Shown: positions 7,339 through 17,118, counted from the stretch's first letter. The stretch is 64,000 nt of DNA from Zhongshania aliphaticivorans (GCF_902705875.1 NZ_CACSIK010000003.1:200407-264406); one strand, 5' to 3'. The notes: a model not told the origin generated them from the letters alone. Made by a program: numbers and translations.

Positions 7339-9864
7339 TTAAAACTTATACGTTGCATCTACACCAAATGTTCTCGGCGGACCTTCTTGAAAATAATCAA
7401 ATCCGAAACCAGCCTGAAGATTAATTGCATATCCATCATATTCTTCATATGCAAGATTTTTGGCCCAGATAGACACCGAGTAGTCCTCATCAATCCCACG
7501 CCATGTCAAACGTGTATTCACTAGCGTATAGGCGTCCTGCTTAATATTTTCATATCCACCTTTATCATTATAAGCGCTATACCACTGCTTATCCTGATAA
7601 TTAGCGTTAACATTCCAGTTTATATACCCACTGTCTCCACTGTAGATTTCATAATCTATAGAAATGTTTCCACTTATTTTTGGCGCTGATATTAACTCAT
7701 TTCCAGAAAGATCAATTTCATCATTCGGATTATTAAGCGTTTCCGTGTTTGACAATGAAAGCTCGGTATATTCAGTATCAAGATAGCCAAGCCCCATCAT
7801 AAATATTAATTTTTCAGTTGCGGCAAACATAATTTCAGCTTCTAAACCGGCGATTTGTGAGCCACCAGCATTTTCCAGAAAGTTCGACACACCGACTACA
7901 TTAATAAACTGCTGGTCTTTATAGTCATATAAAAATGCCGCTGCATTAACACGAGCACGCTGATCGTAAAAGTCTGATTTAAACCCTATTTCGTAAGCAT
8001 CAATATACTCAGGCCTTGCATAGGCTTCGTCGAAATCACGCTCTCTATAATAAACACCACCATTGAAGTTACCTGATCGGAAGCCCTTGCTATAGCTTGC
8101 ATACATCATAAAATCGTCATTGAAACGGTAATCTATACCAATCTTACCGGTAAGCTCCTGTTCTTTTGCCGACATAGGCTCCGAAGAATCTGTCGTATAT
8201 GCACCATGGGTATACCCAATCTCTACCGTCTCAAAGAGATCTTCGAGTGTAGTTTCCCCAGTGAGCAAATTCTGAAGAAACAGATCGATCTCAACAATAC
8301 CTGCGTCACCACCGAGATTAAGCGGTATAAAGGGCTCATCATGTCGAGTAGTATTGCCGGGAACATATGTTCCTCGCGGACTACCATCGTACCCCTCTCT
8401 AGAAATATTTAGGTAGGTAAGATCTATTTCATCCACCGTGTAGCGAATACCAAAATCAATACCAAAATCTGCGCTTATATCAAAGCGAAACTGCGTATAC
8501 GCCGCATAACTCGTCTTATCAGTAACCATCTTTTGATCAAGTTGACCAAAATCTAGTAAATACGGGTAGTAACCAGTAGCCCCAGGGTATGTAATCGCCA
8601 CTCGCACGTCTGGTGGAGTTCCATAAATCGCATACTCATTATGCATATCCATTTCTTCTTCTGCATAATAAATACCGCCGATGAAATTAAGCATGCCATC
8701 GTAATTACTAGAAACTCTAAAGTCCTGACTAAACGCCTCAGTATCTACAGCCCAACGAATCTCAAGCAATTCTTCTGGCGACCCGTCAGTATTCTGCTGC
8801 TGAGCATAGTCGGAAATACTCACTGAGGTGATACTTGTAAAGGTGTGGTATTCACCAAGATACTCCAGTTTATTAACCAGCATGTCAGAATTAACAATTA
8901 AAGGACCGGTGAAATTATCTTCAACCTCATGACTTCCTAGATTTTGCGACGACGCCGAGTATCCAGTGTTATCCATATACCCGCTGCTAGCATCTCCTTG
9001 AAGCAAAGCACCACTAACAACACCACCTACTGCGCCAAAAAGTCCAGCTCCGCCATTATTAAGATCACCACGCGGTTCATTCCTAGACGCATTTGCCATT
9101 GAATCATTTTGGCCATGAGTTAACTTAAGTACATTATTTAAATTTTCAGATATCTGCCAATTCAGTGTTAAACGTAAACCTTGGAAATCGATGGAGGATA
9201 AATTTGGACCACCGGAACGGTTTTCGGTATAACCACTATTCCGAGAAAATGAATATGCGGCACGCACTGCTAGCGTCTCGTCTATTAACGTACCCTCAAC
9301 CCCTAAATCACCGACTCGTGAATCATAATTCCCCGCACCCAACTTGGCATTCACATGAAAGCCGTCGTCAATTATGGGGGTTTTAGTAATGATATTGATT
9401 GCACCACCAGTAGTATTTTTACCATACAATGTGCCTTGAGGGCCGCGCAAAACCTCTAGTCGCTCGACATCAAAAAAGTTCATACCATGAGTATATACCG
9501 GCCCCATATATGACTCGTCGGAGTAAACGCCAATAGGACTTGCCTGGTTAGAGCTGTAATCCGACATGCTGACACCGCGAATCGCAAAGATCGGCTGAAC
9601 ATCACCAAAGGGACCACTGACCTGCATATTGGGTACTTGCGCAGATATATCATTTGCACTCGCAAAACCAAATTTTTCTAAAGAATCTGAAGTCATACCT
9701 GTAATCGCAACAGGCGTGTCTTGTGTACTTTCAGCGCGCTTCTGCCCAGTAACAACAACCTCTTCTAGCATTGGAGCTGCAACAGAAACAACAGGCAAAG
9801 ACATTAAACCAACTAATGGTATACCAAAAGGGAAATAAATTTTATTTCTGTGGAATTTTCGCAT
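7339..9864 (-). CDS. TonB-dependent outer-membrane receptor
   Basis: This 841-aa protein has a signal peptide (basic start, hydrophobic core IPLVGLMSLPVVSVAA, cleavage near residue 30). A TonB-box-like EEVVVTGQKRAES and a plug domain (DTPVAITGMTSDSLEKFG, LRGPQGTLYGKNTTGGAINI) precede a long beta-barrel ending in an aromatic residue (DATYKF). Proteins of this subfamily import large or hydrophobic molecules across the outer membrane using TonB energy. It lies upstream of the ferredoxin-CYP153 operon on the same strand, with a divergent ALDH/ADH unit. Uptake of the hydrocarbon or a derivative is the likely role, inferred from context. The start follows GAGGATAATAAAT. Confidence 0.93.
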   Translation of the reverse strand: MRKFHRNKIYFPFGIPLVGLMSLPVVSVAAPMLEEVVVTGQKRAESTQDTPVAITGMTSDSLEKFGFASANDISAQVPNMQVSGPFGDVQPIFAIRGVSMSDYSSNQASPIGVYSDESYMGPVYTHGMNFFDVERLEVLRGPQGTLYGKNTTGGAINIITKTPIIDDGFHVNAKLGAGNYDSRVGDLGVEGTLIDETLAVRAAYSFSRNSGYTENRSGGPNLSSIDFQGLRLTLNWQISENLNNVLKLTHGQNDSMANASRNEPRGDLNNGGAGLFGAVGGVVSGALLQGDASSGYMDNTGYSASSQNLGSHEVEDNFTGPLIVNSDMLVNKLEYLGEYHTFTSITSVSISDYAQQQNTDGSPEELLEIRWAVDTEAFSQDFRVSSNYDGMLNFIGGIYYAEEEMDMHNEYAIYGTPPDVRVAITYPGATGYYPYLLDFGQLDQKMVTDKTSYAAYTQFRFDISADFGIDFGIRYTVDEIDLTYLNISREGYDGSPRGTYVPGNTTRHDEPFIPLNLGGDAGIVEIDLFLQNLLTGETTLEDLFETVEIGYTHGAYTTDSSEPMSAKEQELTGKIGIDYRFNDDFMMYASYSKGFRSGNFNGGVYYRERDFDEAYARPEYIDAYEIGFKSDFYDQRARVNAAAFLYDYKDQQFINVVGVSNFLENAGGSQIAGLEAEIMFAATEKLIFMMGLGYLDTEYTELSLSNTETLNNPNDEIDLSGNELISAPKISGNISIDYEIYSGDSGYINWNVNANYQDKQWYSAYNDKGGYENIKQDAYTLVNTRLTWRGIDEDYSVSIWAKNLAYEEYDGYAINLQAGFGFDYFQEGPPRTFGVDATYKF

Positions 9865-9957
9865 CTATTTATTATCCTCACTCGCATTATTGTCGATGCA
9901 TATACTCCACAAAATAAAATTTGGCGTCTTTTCCGATACGGACATCTTTTTAACAAA

Positions 9958-10026
9958 TTAGGACATTATTGGTAAACGCACTCAAATGACAAAAAAACGT
10001 CCTAATAGGCCAATACCATTTAGGAC
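9958..10026. promoter_or_regulatory. three TTAGGAC/GTCCTAA repeats between divergent units
   Basis: TTAGGACA at 9958, its complement GTCCTAA at 9999-10005, and TTAGGACA again at 10020 lie in the divergent promoter of the TonB receptor and ALDH. The direct copies are 62 bases apart, close to six helical turns, with the inverted copy between them. Each is followed or accompanied by an ATTGG/CCAAT element. This arrangement is typical of an AraC-type operator, and the AraC at 13692 is a candidate binder. Confidence 0.5.
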
Positions 10027-10157
10027 AAAACACCAATAATCAAGTAAACAAATCAATAAAAACCTTAAGCCCATACTCGACGCACAGCGCCATCTAAGTT
10101 TCGTCAAAAATACTAATAACCATTTATATACTTACAGATCAACATCAAGGACTTTAA

Positions 10158-11678
10158 ATGAATAACGCCCAAGTATTACCGCATTATCATCACATCATTA
10201 ATGGTGAAATTGTAAAGCCTAGCTCTGGCAACTATATTGATGTGCATTGCCCCGCCACAGGCAACCTGATAGCGAAAACTGCTGATGGCAATGCAACCGA
10301 CGTCGACCTAGCAGTAAGCGCAGCCAGACAGGCATTAAAAAATACTGATTGGAAAAATATTAGCGTAACCGCTCGCTCTAAGTTGTTGTATCAAATAGGC
10401 AACACAGTGTTAGCAAATGCCCAAGAACTTGCTATTTTAGAAGTTCAGGCATCTGGGGGTACAATCAAACGAGTAATGGGTTTAGATATCTTGGCTATTG
10501 CTGATTTATTTTTTACGCTCGCCGAATCAATTAAAAGCTATCCATTTATCGAAAACCTTTCGCCTAAAATTCTACCAGAGCAAGTTCACACCATGGTAGT
10601 AAAAGAACCCGTTGGCGTATGCGGCATTATAACGGCGTGGAATTTTCCACTACTCTTACTTTCATGGAAAATAGCCCCAGCAATTGCTGCCGGTAACACT
10701 GTTGTAGTGAAAGCATCAGAATTAACGCCAACATCGACCTTTCGTTTAATTGAGCTAGTTAATCAATTTCTACCCGCTGGCGTGTTAAATCTGGTGAGCG
10801 GCACAGGCATAAACGTGGGTGACCCTCTTGTCAAACACCCCAAAGTCAACAAAATATCTTTTACAGGATCTACTCAAACCGGTCGTAATATTCAAATAGC
10901 GGCAGCCGCCACACTAAAGCGAGTCACCCTAGAGCTAGGCGGAAAAGGCGCTGCCATTGTAATGCCAGACGCTAATATTGACTTAGTCGCACACGGTGCG
11001 CTTTTTGGCATTATGATGAATTCGGGACAAGCTTGTGAATCAGGTAGCCGATTAATTGTTCATGCCAACATCCACGATGAGCTCATCGCTAAAATGAAAA
11101 CCCTAGCCGAGAAAATAGTTGTCGGCAATCCTCTCGACCCTGCAACAGGCATGGGCCCTATTGTTTCAGAACAGCAGTTTAGTCGAATTGAGACCTACCT
11201 TAAATCAGCACAAGAACAAGGCGCCCACATCGTTACAGGAGGAAAACGAAAAATCATTGCCGGTTTCGAAAATGGTTATTTTCTTGAACCAACCATTATC
11301 AGCAATTGCAAGAATGATATGGAACATGCTTGTGAAGAAATCTTCGGCCCAGTTGTTTCTATTATTAAATTTACCGAGCTAGACGAAGCCATAGGCATTG
11401 CAAACGATTCAATATACGGACTATCTGCAGGTATCTGGACCGAGGACGTCATTGGCGCTCAAGCGGTTGCTCGCCAACTCGAAGCTGGCTCAGTTTGGAT
11501 AAATGACTGGCACATGATGCGTACCGACGCACCCTTTGGCGGAATGAAGCAAAGCGGCTATGGTCGGGAGATGAGTCATAACAGCCTAAACTCGTATACA
11601 GAATTGAAATCGATTTCGACAGCGTTTGAACGCGACCCAAGTAAAAAATCAACTTACCACTTGGTCCATACGTTTTAA
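10158..11678 (+). CDS. aldehyde dehydrogenase (NAD(P)+)
   Basis: This 506-aa ALDH-superfamily enzyme oxidises an aldehyde to the carboxylic acid. Catalytic Cys293 lies in NSGQACESGSRL and general base Glu259 in LELGGKG. The Rossmann motif is FTGSTQTGRNIQ, and PWNF-like AWNFPLLL is present. Its length is normal. It starts a co-oriented unit with the Fe-alcohol dehydrogenase (48-base gap) and faces the TonB receptor. In an alkane pathway it would convert a fatty aldehyde, or the aldehyde of an omega-oxidised substrate, to the acid. No targeting signal. The Shine-Dalgarno AAGGA lies before the ATG. Confidence 0.93.
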   Translation: MNNAQVLPHYHHIINGEIVKPSSGNYIDVHCPATGNLIAKTADGNATDVDLAVSAARQALKNTDWKNISVTARSKLLYQIGNTVLANAQELAILEVQASGGTIKRVMGLDILAIADLFFTLAESIKSYPFIENLSPKILPEQVHTMVVKEPVGVCGIITAWNFPLLLLSWKIAPAIAAGNTVVVKASELTPTSTFRLIELVNQFLPAGVLNLVSGTGINVGDPLVKHPKVNKISFTGSTQTGRNIQIAAAATLKRVTLELGGKGAAIVMPDANIDLVAHGALFGIMMNSGQACESGSRLIVHANIHDELIAKMKTLAEKIVVGNPLDPATGMGPIVSEQQFSRIETYLKSAQEQGAHIVTGGKRKIIAGFENGYFLEPTIISNCKNDMEHACEEIFGPVVSIIKFTELDEAIGIANDSIYGLSAGIWTEDVIGAQAVARQLEAGSVWINDWHMMRTDAPFGGMKQSGYGREMSHNSLNSYTELKSISTAFERDPSKKSTYHLVHTF

Positions 11679-11726
11679 GGTTCGCGACCCAGCTAATTGA
11701 ACGCTAATTATTAATAGGATACCAGC

Positions 11727-12917
11727 ATGTCTAGCTCACATTACTATCAGTACAATATGCGCAGCACGATTCATTGCGCCGCAGGCTCAGTTATTCGCAT
11801 ACCCGCGCTATTTGAAGGCATGGGTGCCAAAAGAGTGGTGCTATTTAGCGATATTGGTCTCGAACAGGCCGGCATCGTAGACCAAATAAAGGCAGTATTC
11901 GCCAGCTGCTCTAGCAATAAAGCCGTGCTAGTAGGCGTTTATACCGGCATAAGCCAAGACGCAGCCTGCCAATCCGTAAACGCTGCAACTGCTTATGCTA
12001 GGTCCGTGGCGGCCGATGCCATTCTGGCAGTGGGTGGCGGCAGTGTTCTAGATGCCTCAAAAGGTGTCAAATACTCCCTTCAACACGGGGCAACAGATAT
12101 CGCCGACTTACTTCAGAGTGGGATTAAAATTGATGCCTGGCCAAGCTGCCAGCACTCGGGGATCCCTCATATCGGCGTACCTACCACTGCTGGCACAGGA
12201 GCAGAGGTGTCACCAGTAGCGGTGTTCTACAATGAAATGTTAGGCATTAAAACCAACCTTGTCGCCCCATTTCTTGAACCCGACATGGCAGTGCTAGACG
12301 GGAATCTGTGCTTAGGGCTCCCAGGGTTCCTTACTGCAGCAACAGGAATGGATGCGTTAACACACGCGCTGGAGGCTGTCGCTTCGCCAGCGGCGAATGC
12401 CATGACTGATGCACACGCCTTTCATGCCGCACACATGATTGTCGAAAACCTACCCAAGGTAATCGATAATGGTAAGGACGTCGTAGCACGCTCAAGCATG
12501 TTGCAGGCGAGTAGCCTAGCTATAGACGCTTTCGGCGGTAGTCTAAACGCGATTCCCATACACAACTGCGCCCACGCATTCGGCGGTATGTTCCACATCC
12601 CACATGGCGACGCCAATGCTGCACTCCTCCCCATCGTAATGGAAGCCTGCCCCGAATTTTATGCAGGCAAAGGACAACGGCTAGCCAAAGCACTTAATCT
12701 TTCACAGACAGGTAGTGATCAAGAGCTATTGGATAACTGCATTAAGTTCCTAAAAGACTTCCAGCAACGCATAGCTTGCACCACCAACTTCAAGCGCTGG
12801 GAAGTCAACCAAGATAAGCAAGATGCTATTTACCATGCAATCGCATCTGATCCCGCAGCAATGTTTTACAGCATTTCCCCTGCAGCGATGACTAAAATAG
12901 TTCAAGCAGTCTGCTAA
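11727..12917 (+). CDS. iron-containing alcohol dehydrogenase
   Basis: This 396-aa group III (Fe-ADH) enzyme interconverts alcohol and aldehyde with NAD(P). Signatures are VGGGSVLDASKG (cofactor), PTTAGTGAEVSP, ATGMDALTHALEA, and the metal-binding HNCAHAFGG...HIPHGDANA histidines. Its position just after the aldehyde dehydrogenase suggests it oxidises the alcohol made by CYP153 hydroxylation and passes the aldehyde on. The substrate chain length cannot be read from the sequence. An AGGA Shine-Dalgarno lies ten bases upstream. Confidence 0.93.
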   Translation: MSSSHYYQYNMRSTIHCAAGSVIRIPALFEGMGAKRVVLFSDIGLEQAGIVDQIKAVFASCSSNKAVLVGVYTGISQDAACQSVNAATAYARSVAADAILAVGGGSVLDASKGVKYSLQHGATDIADLLQSGIKIDAWPSCQHSGIPHIGVPTTAGTGAEVSPVAVFYNEMLGIKTNLVAPFLEPDMAVLDGNLCLGLPGFLTAATGMDALTHALEAVASPAANAMTDAHAFHAAHMIVENLPKVIDNGKDVVARSSMLQASSLAIDAFGGSLNAIPIHNCAHAFGGMFHIPHGDANAALLPIVMEACPEFYAGKGQRLAKALNLSQTGSDQELLDNCIKFLKDFQQRIACTTNFKRWEVNQDKQDAIYHAIASDPAAMFYSISPAAMTKIVQAVC

Positions 12918-12936
12918 TAAAGGAAAATTAAACAGC

Positions 12937-12954
12937 CTAATACAGATGTATTAG
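12937..12954. terminator. small AT-rich hairpin after the ADH
   Basis: CTAATAC-AGAT-GTATTAG is a perfect 7-bp hairpin in the 95-base gap before the exported protein. It has no T-run on the plus strand. It may be an attenuator or a processing site. Confidence 0.3.
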
Positions 12955-13012
12955 CTTACTCAAAAAAGCATGGATGCTCTTACAATATTTCCATTAGATT
13001 CAGGAGAAAGTA

Positions 13013-13426
13013 ATGTCACGTAAATTCTTTTCGTATTCAGCTTTAACCGCTATATTTTTCACTACACCAACACTTTTGTGTGCTCAAAATATAGGGCCGA
13101 TCCAAGGTGTTAGTAACACCTTAGCAAGCCTTACAGGGGAGCTAGTTGGTCCACTCCAGGCAACCACGGCATCCCTTGGTTTAAACTCATCACCCCTTTT
13201 TAATATACTGCCAGGAAACCCCTTGCTGCTCACCTATGATCTTCTTTTGAAGGGGCCTGAAGAAGCGATCATTACCGGCGACCTACTGCAAGGCGACTTA
13301 ATTCCTAAAGGAGTGCTCTCAGGCCTACCTGGTGGCGATGCAATACGAACGGTTTACACGGAAAACATAAAGCCCTCTATGCCACCCATTCCCTTAGTCG
13401 ACGGGCTACTTGACTCACAATTGTAA
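13013..13426 (+). CDS. small exported protein, unknown, 137 aa
   Basis: A clear signal peptide is present (SRKF basic start, hydrophobic core to about residue 20, LLCAQ cleavage near 24). The mature part is rich in Leu, Gly, Pro and Ser with repeated L-x-G and G-P-L patterns (GELVGPLQ, LPGNPLLL, GDLLQGDLIPKG). It has no cysteines after export and no recognised domain. It follows the ALDH/ADH pair with a GGAG Shine-Dalgarno and ends in a strong hairpin, so it is probably the last gene of that unit. A compositionally similar exported protein is at 47697-48092. It may be periplasmic and linked to hydrophobic substrate handling, but that is a guess. Confidence 0.7.
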   Translation: MSRKFFSYSALTAIFFTTPTLLCAQNIGPIQGVSNTLASLTGELVGPLQATTASLGLNSSPLFNILPGNPLLLTYDLLLKGPEEAIITGDLLQGDLIPKGVLSGLPGGDAIRTVYTENIKPSMPPIPLVDGLLDSQL

Positions 13427-13437
13427 ATGCCTTATGA

Positions 13438-13463
13438 CACTCGCCCTTAAATTCGGGCGAGTG
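13438..13463 (+). terminator. hairpin terminator after the exported protein
   Basis: CACTCGCCC (13438-13446) pairs exactly with GGGCGAGTG (13455-13463) around an AT-rich loop, 12 bases after the stop. The following sequence is CATCCC rather than a T-run, so it may be a weak or factor-assisted terminator. Confidence 0.6.
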
Positions 13464-13691
13464 CATCCCACCCTATATTTACAAACAATTAAAGTCGGCA
13501 TAAAATAGAGTTTTATTCAAACTTACCCATAAAAGTAGCTTACTAAAGAATTCACTAGATCAGCTGTGTAAATAATAAGCAATCCTCCTTCCAATACCCA
13601 TAGTGAAGGCTTCTAATAGTTCTTGAAATGCATTGGGCAACTAAATGTCTTACCAAGAACAAAAATAACACCTACAGACCAGTGAGATTTA

Positions 13692-14717
13692 ATGACTGCA
13701 CGTGTGCGAGCCAGCTGCCTAAATAATTTCGTATCCTTAATCGAGGAACTGCAAGGTAATGCTAATGATTTATGCCTCAAAGCTGGTATTAATTACCATC
13801 AGCTAGATCAAGAAGATTATTTTTTCCCTTATCAAAGTTTTATCGATCTACTTGAGCTAAGCGCCACAAACCTAAACCTACCTAATATTGGCCTACAACT
13901 TGCTATGCGACAGGATCACTCTATTCTTGGTCCAGTTGCTTTTTTAGCACTATCTGCGCACGATGTCAGGTCAGCATTAACAAGTGTAGGAAAATTTCTG
14001 TACCATTTCACCCCCGCCATTTCACTCACATTGAGAGAGAGTGAGGACCAACCAAGCCATGTCTGCTTAGATCTCATTAATGTCAACGCCAATCACAGTC
14101 GACAGGCAGTTGAGCACGCTGTCGCTTGCACGCTTCACATTATTCACTTGCTTACCGAAGGAAAATTTAAGGCGCGGGCCGTTCATTTCCGTCATTCAAA
14201 AATCGGTCCAGAAAGGCATTATCAAAGCGCGTTCAATTGCCCAACGGTATTTAATCAAAAATATGATTCAATAGAGCTCGACACCGACTTTTTAGATATC
14301 GAATTGAGCTCCCACAACCCTCAGCTTCACGGTTTGGTATCCAGCTATCTCTCTATGGTAGAAATAGATTCCAATTCCACAAGTAAACCGAATTTATCGA
14401 CCAGCAAGCAAGCTCGTCATTTAATTCAAAAACTGCTACCGACCGGCCAACTGTCACGCCCGGTAATTGCAGAAAACATGAAGCTTCATGAACGTGCGCT
14501 GCACCGGAAATTGCAATCAGAGGGATACACCTTTGAAGCACTTGTTGACGAAGTTAGAATTACCGAAGCTAAAAAACTTCTTGCGCACGACGCCATACCC
14601 ATGTCACAAATAGCGGGTTTATTGGGGTACAACGAACAAAGCTCATTTAATAGAGCGTTTAAACGCTGGTTTGAAATGACCCCCAAAAAATACCTACAGA
14701 GTAAACCAAGGGATTAA
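13692..14717 (+). CDS. AraC-family transcriptional regulator
   Basis: This 341-aa protein has an OruR-like N-terminal sensing domain (about 15-200, with LGPVAFLALSAHDVRSAL) and a C-terminal AraC HTH (about 240-335: LHERALHRKLQSEGYTFEAL, LLGYNEQSSFNRAFKRW). It is co-directional with and about 265 bases after the ALDH/ADH unit, so it has its own promoter. It is a candidate activator of the divergent TonB receptor and ALDH promoters carrying TTAGGAC repeats. Its sensing domain most resembles the regulator at 22677 among those in the window (shared LALQLASRQD-like segment). Confidence 0.9.
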   Translation: MTARVRASCLNNFVSLIEELQGNANDLCLKAGINYHQLDQEDYFFPYQSFIDLLELSATNLNLPNIGLQLAMRQDHSILGPVAFLALSAHDVRSALTSVGKFLYHFTPAISLTLRESEDQPSHVCLDLINVNANHSRQAVEHAVACTLHIIHLLTEGKFKARAVHFRHSKIGPERHYQSAFNCPTVFNQKYDSIELDTDFLDIELSSHNPQLHGLVSSYLSMVEIDSNSTSKPNLSTSKQARHLIQKLLPTGQLSRPVIAENMKLHERALHRKLQSEGYTFEALVDEVRITEAKKLLAHDAIPMSQIAGLLGYNEQSSFNRAFKRWFEMTPKKYLQSKPRD

Positions 14718-14956
14718 CCAAAGGCGGGGAACTGATTTCAAGCCTTGAGAATCGTGTTGCAAAGCGAGCCTGAAAGCATTGCAGGGCTTTTCCATCGCCC
14801 CCAGAAATCCGGGGAGATCGGATAAGAGAAATGAGGTGGCCGTCGCCTTCTGCTTATAAGCGAGCGGCCATAAATTCTAAATCAGATGAACGTCGGCGGG
14901 CCTTTCTTGTGTTTCAACGGTCACCCCGAGGGGCTGGCATTAGCGCCATGTTAGGC

Positions 14957-15298
14957 TTACGGCCGCGCGTGAACACCGAGAAGTAGTGCTTTCGGTTCTC
15001 CTCCACTTTTGTACGCAGCGAACAGGATATACGGGAAGCTGAACATTCCACCCATAACGATGCTGAGGAACGCAAAAAAATAGGCTCTTGGGCCCGCCCC
15101 TTCTCGCCAAGTAACCCAAGTAGCAAGCAAGAACAGGTGAATAAGGAAGTCGATATCGAACTGGCTTCGCCACCCGAGCGCGAGCAAGTCAGCCATAGCT
15201 ACGGCAGGCCAGTTCAGCCCTTGAGTTAGTGACGCTAGACCAGTAATTGCGTATATCGCAACCGTCGAGACAATTAAAAGCACCTTTAGGGCCTTCAT
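14957..15298 (-). CDS. small integral membrane protein, DUF2834-like
   Basis: About 113 aa, with four hydrophobic segments (about 3-25, 33-45, 50-65 and 75-95). Conserved-looking motifs are FDIDFLIHLFLLATWVTWRE and GGMFSFPYILFA. The pattern fits small membrane proteins of the DUF2834 kind, whose function is unknown. The ATG at 15298 follows AGGAGG at a good distance and is preferred over the GTG at 15307. The gene stands alone. Confidence 0.65.
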   Translation of the reverse strand: MKALKVLLIVSTVAIYAITGLASLTQGLNWPAVAMADLLALGWRSQFDIDFLIHLFLLATWVTWREGAGPRAYFFAFLSIVMGGMFSFPYILFAAYKSGGEPKALLLGVHARP

Positions 15299-15557
15299 TA
15301 AATCCACCTCCTGAATAAACGCATATCTGAAGCTCCTGACACTTGCAGCTCAAGCACACGGGGTTTGCGCGGTGAAGAGCACCAAAAAACTAGCAACACT
15401 CATTAATTTTATACTGATCTTCGCTTCGATATCTTACGCGCGTTATGTATTGTTGGTGACGCCTCATATGCATTATCTCGCTTACCTGTGTGATCGATTT
15501 TAAATTTATTGCTTTGGAAAGGGCTAGAAAAATAAGCACTATGTTTACTTCGGCAAG

Positions 15558-15956
15558 TTAACCCTTTATTAAAAACTGCGCCCTTGCCATCGCAATCGGT
15601 GCGGCTTCATCTTCCTGCCAAGCACTGACACTTACATTGATCATCCGCCTACCGAGATACACCAGCTTGCAACGCGAATGTGTGGCCAAGTATTTTCCCG
15701 CTCGCACATAGTCCACCGCGAAATCGATGACCTTGGGAATTTTTTCGCTTTCACTCTGTTGCAAGACGTAGAGCATAGCCGATAGCTCCATAAAACCAGC
15801 AACGGCCCCACCGTGCAGAGCTGGAAGCGTCGGATTTCCAACATTACTCATTTTTACCGGCAATAAATAACAGCCCGTTTCCTCGCTCATTTTTATACCA
15901 ATGGTCCTAGCGTAGGGAACCAGACTTATCAGCGTGCGTATTTCTGAGTCATCCAT
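15558..15956 (-). CDS. PaaI-family hotdog thioesterase
   Basis: About 132 aa of hotdog fold. The motif LPALHGGAVAGFMELSAM is the PaaI-type active-site helix with HGG, followed by DYVRAGK. Such enzymes hydrolyse acyl-CoA thioesters, often aromatic or short-chain. The ATG at 15956 overlaps the stop of the upstream thioesterase by eight bases (ATGGATGA), so the two are translationally coupled. They may form a hetero-oligomer, since each hotdog subunit contributes half of an active site. Confidence 0.85.
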   Translation of the reverse strand: MDDSEIRTLISLVPYARTIGIKMSEETGCYLLPVKMSNVGNPTLPALHGGAVAGFMELSAMLYVLQQSESEKIPKVIDFAVDYVRAGKYLATHSRCKLVYLGRRMINVSVSAWQEDEAAPIAMARAQFLIKG

Positions 15957-16473
15957 TAGCACTATCACCAGATTTTAGTTTTCCATTTTTCACTGCCTGG
16001 GAAGCACGAAACCCCCGGCGCATGTCGGCAAATAAGTCCGGCTCCATACGGAAAAAATTACCTACCCCCGCCGCAATCGTCAGATTAGTATCTCCGTGAT
16101 GTGCGATAGCACGGGTGAAAATCACACTTTCAGTAACACGGTACACTTCAGCATCAGCGTACACGGTAAGGCCTGGCGTCGCTGGGCGCATATAATCAAT
16201 GCGCAAATCAATTGTTGGGGTTAGCCCCAAATCATCTAATGTAGTCGCAGCAGCAAAGCCACAACAGGTATCCAATAAGGCCGTGATTGCACCACCGTGA
16301 ATAACGCCGGTATCCGGATTCCCCACCAAGGCTTCACCATAAGGCATCGACAGGCCAGCCCGGTGACGCTCTACATACTCAGGACGAATCCCCAGCGTCG
16401 TAAAATGATCTCCGTCATTGGCTGCTAGAATAGTCTCAATGAAACAGTTCAGTTCTTCGAAATCCAACGCCAT
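15949..16473 (-). CDS. PaaI-family hotdog thioesterase
   Basis: 174 aa with hotdog motifs: GVIHGGAITALLDTCCGFAA (active-site helix) and TIDLRIDYMRPATPG (dimer strand). It probably hydrolyses an acyl-CoA. It is first in a two-gene coupled pair with a second PaaI protein. It has a C-terminal extension of about 30 residues after the core. The ATG follows GGGGTAAGTA. The local context gives no specific substrate. Confidence 0.87.
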   Translation of the reverse strand: MALDFEELNCFIETILAANDGDHFTTLGIRPEYVERHRAGLSMPYGEALVGNPDTGVIHGGAITALLDTCCGFAAATTLDDLGLTPTIDLRIDYMRPATPGLTVYADAEVYRVTESVIFTRAIAHHGDTNLTIAAGVGNFFRMEPDLFADMRRGFRASQAVKNGKLKSGDSANG

Positions 16474-16560
16474 TACTTACCCCGATGAAATATTTAACAC
16501 ATTATATGCTTGCTATTATACTAAAGTAGATCGCAAAAAGTGACATCAACATCGCTAAGT

Positions 16561-16809
16561 GCGCAATTAAAACAGCCAACGAAAATATTAGCGGAAGATA
16601 TGCAGCGTGTTATGGATAGGGCAGGTTAGGATGCAAATATTATTGGTGCCTCGGCCCATGAGTACTTGCAAATAATTGGGCTTATTCTTTACAGTTATAT
16701 GTGGGTGGAAATGGAAGCCGTGGCGTTAAAGTCTGGCAACCAACAAGGCGAATATTTTGATGAAGCCAAACTTCAGGCGGCACGTTTCTTTACTCAACTC
16801 AGCGCATAG
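16561..16809 (+). pseudogene. acyl-CoA dehydrogenase C-terminal remnant
   Basis: The frame reads PTKILAEDMQRVMDRAG, a TAG stop at 16627-16629, then DANIIGASAHEYLQIIGLIL and continues to a TAG at 16807-16809, ending KLQAARFFTQLSA. This is the C-terminal helical region of a long-chain acyl-CoA dehydrogenase with an unusual C-terminal domain (PF12806 type). The remaining roughly 500 N-terminal residues, including the FAD site, are missing and an internal stop is present. It borders the integrase island, so gene loss may accompany island insertion. Confidence 0.75.
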
Positions 16810-17001
16810 TAAAAACCTTCGCTTCAATTAACGACGGAAATTTAGCGCTGGATCGAGTAAACCTATTGAAGTTTTATTTTGTCCGCTTTTTGCCAGTTAA
16901 TGCAATGCCGCCTGAACGCTAAGGCGTCTGGCTCTAGCACCAATACCAGCCCTCGGCTGAGTTCTAAAGTGGCCATACCATAAACCCGCCAGGGGTATCT
17001 T

Positions 17002-17118
17002 ATGAGTGAATCTACAGGCCAAATAATAGGTGAACCTAAGTTACACCTGCACGCCTACATAATGTTGTTTATGCTTGGGTTCACCGCCGCGCCACTGCCT
17101 GGCAATTCGATTGTGTAA
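17002..17118 (+). CDS. possible 38-aa ORF in the gap before the island genes
   Basis: An ATG with AGGGG upstream opens a short frame (MSESTGQIIGEPKLHLHAYI then a hydrophobic stretch). It could be a small peptide or a truncated gene start. The rest of 16810-17142 shows no gene. Confidence 0.25.
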   Translation: MSESTGQIIGEPKLHLHAYIMLFMLGFTAAPLPGNSIV

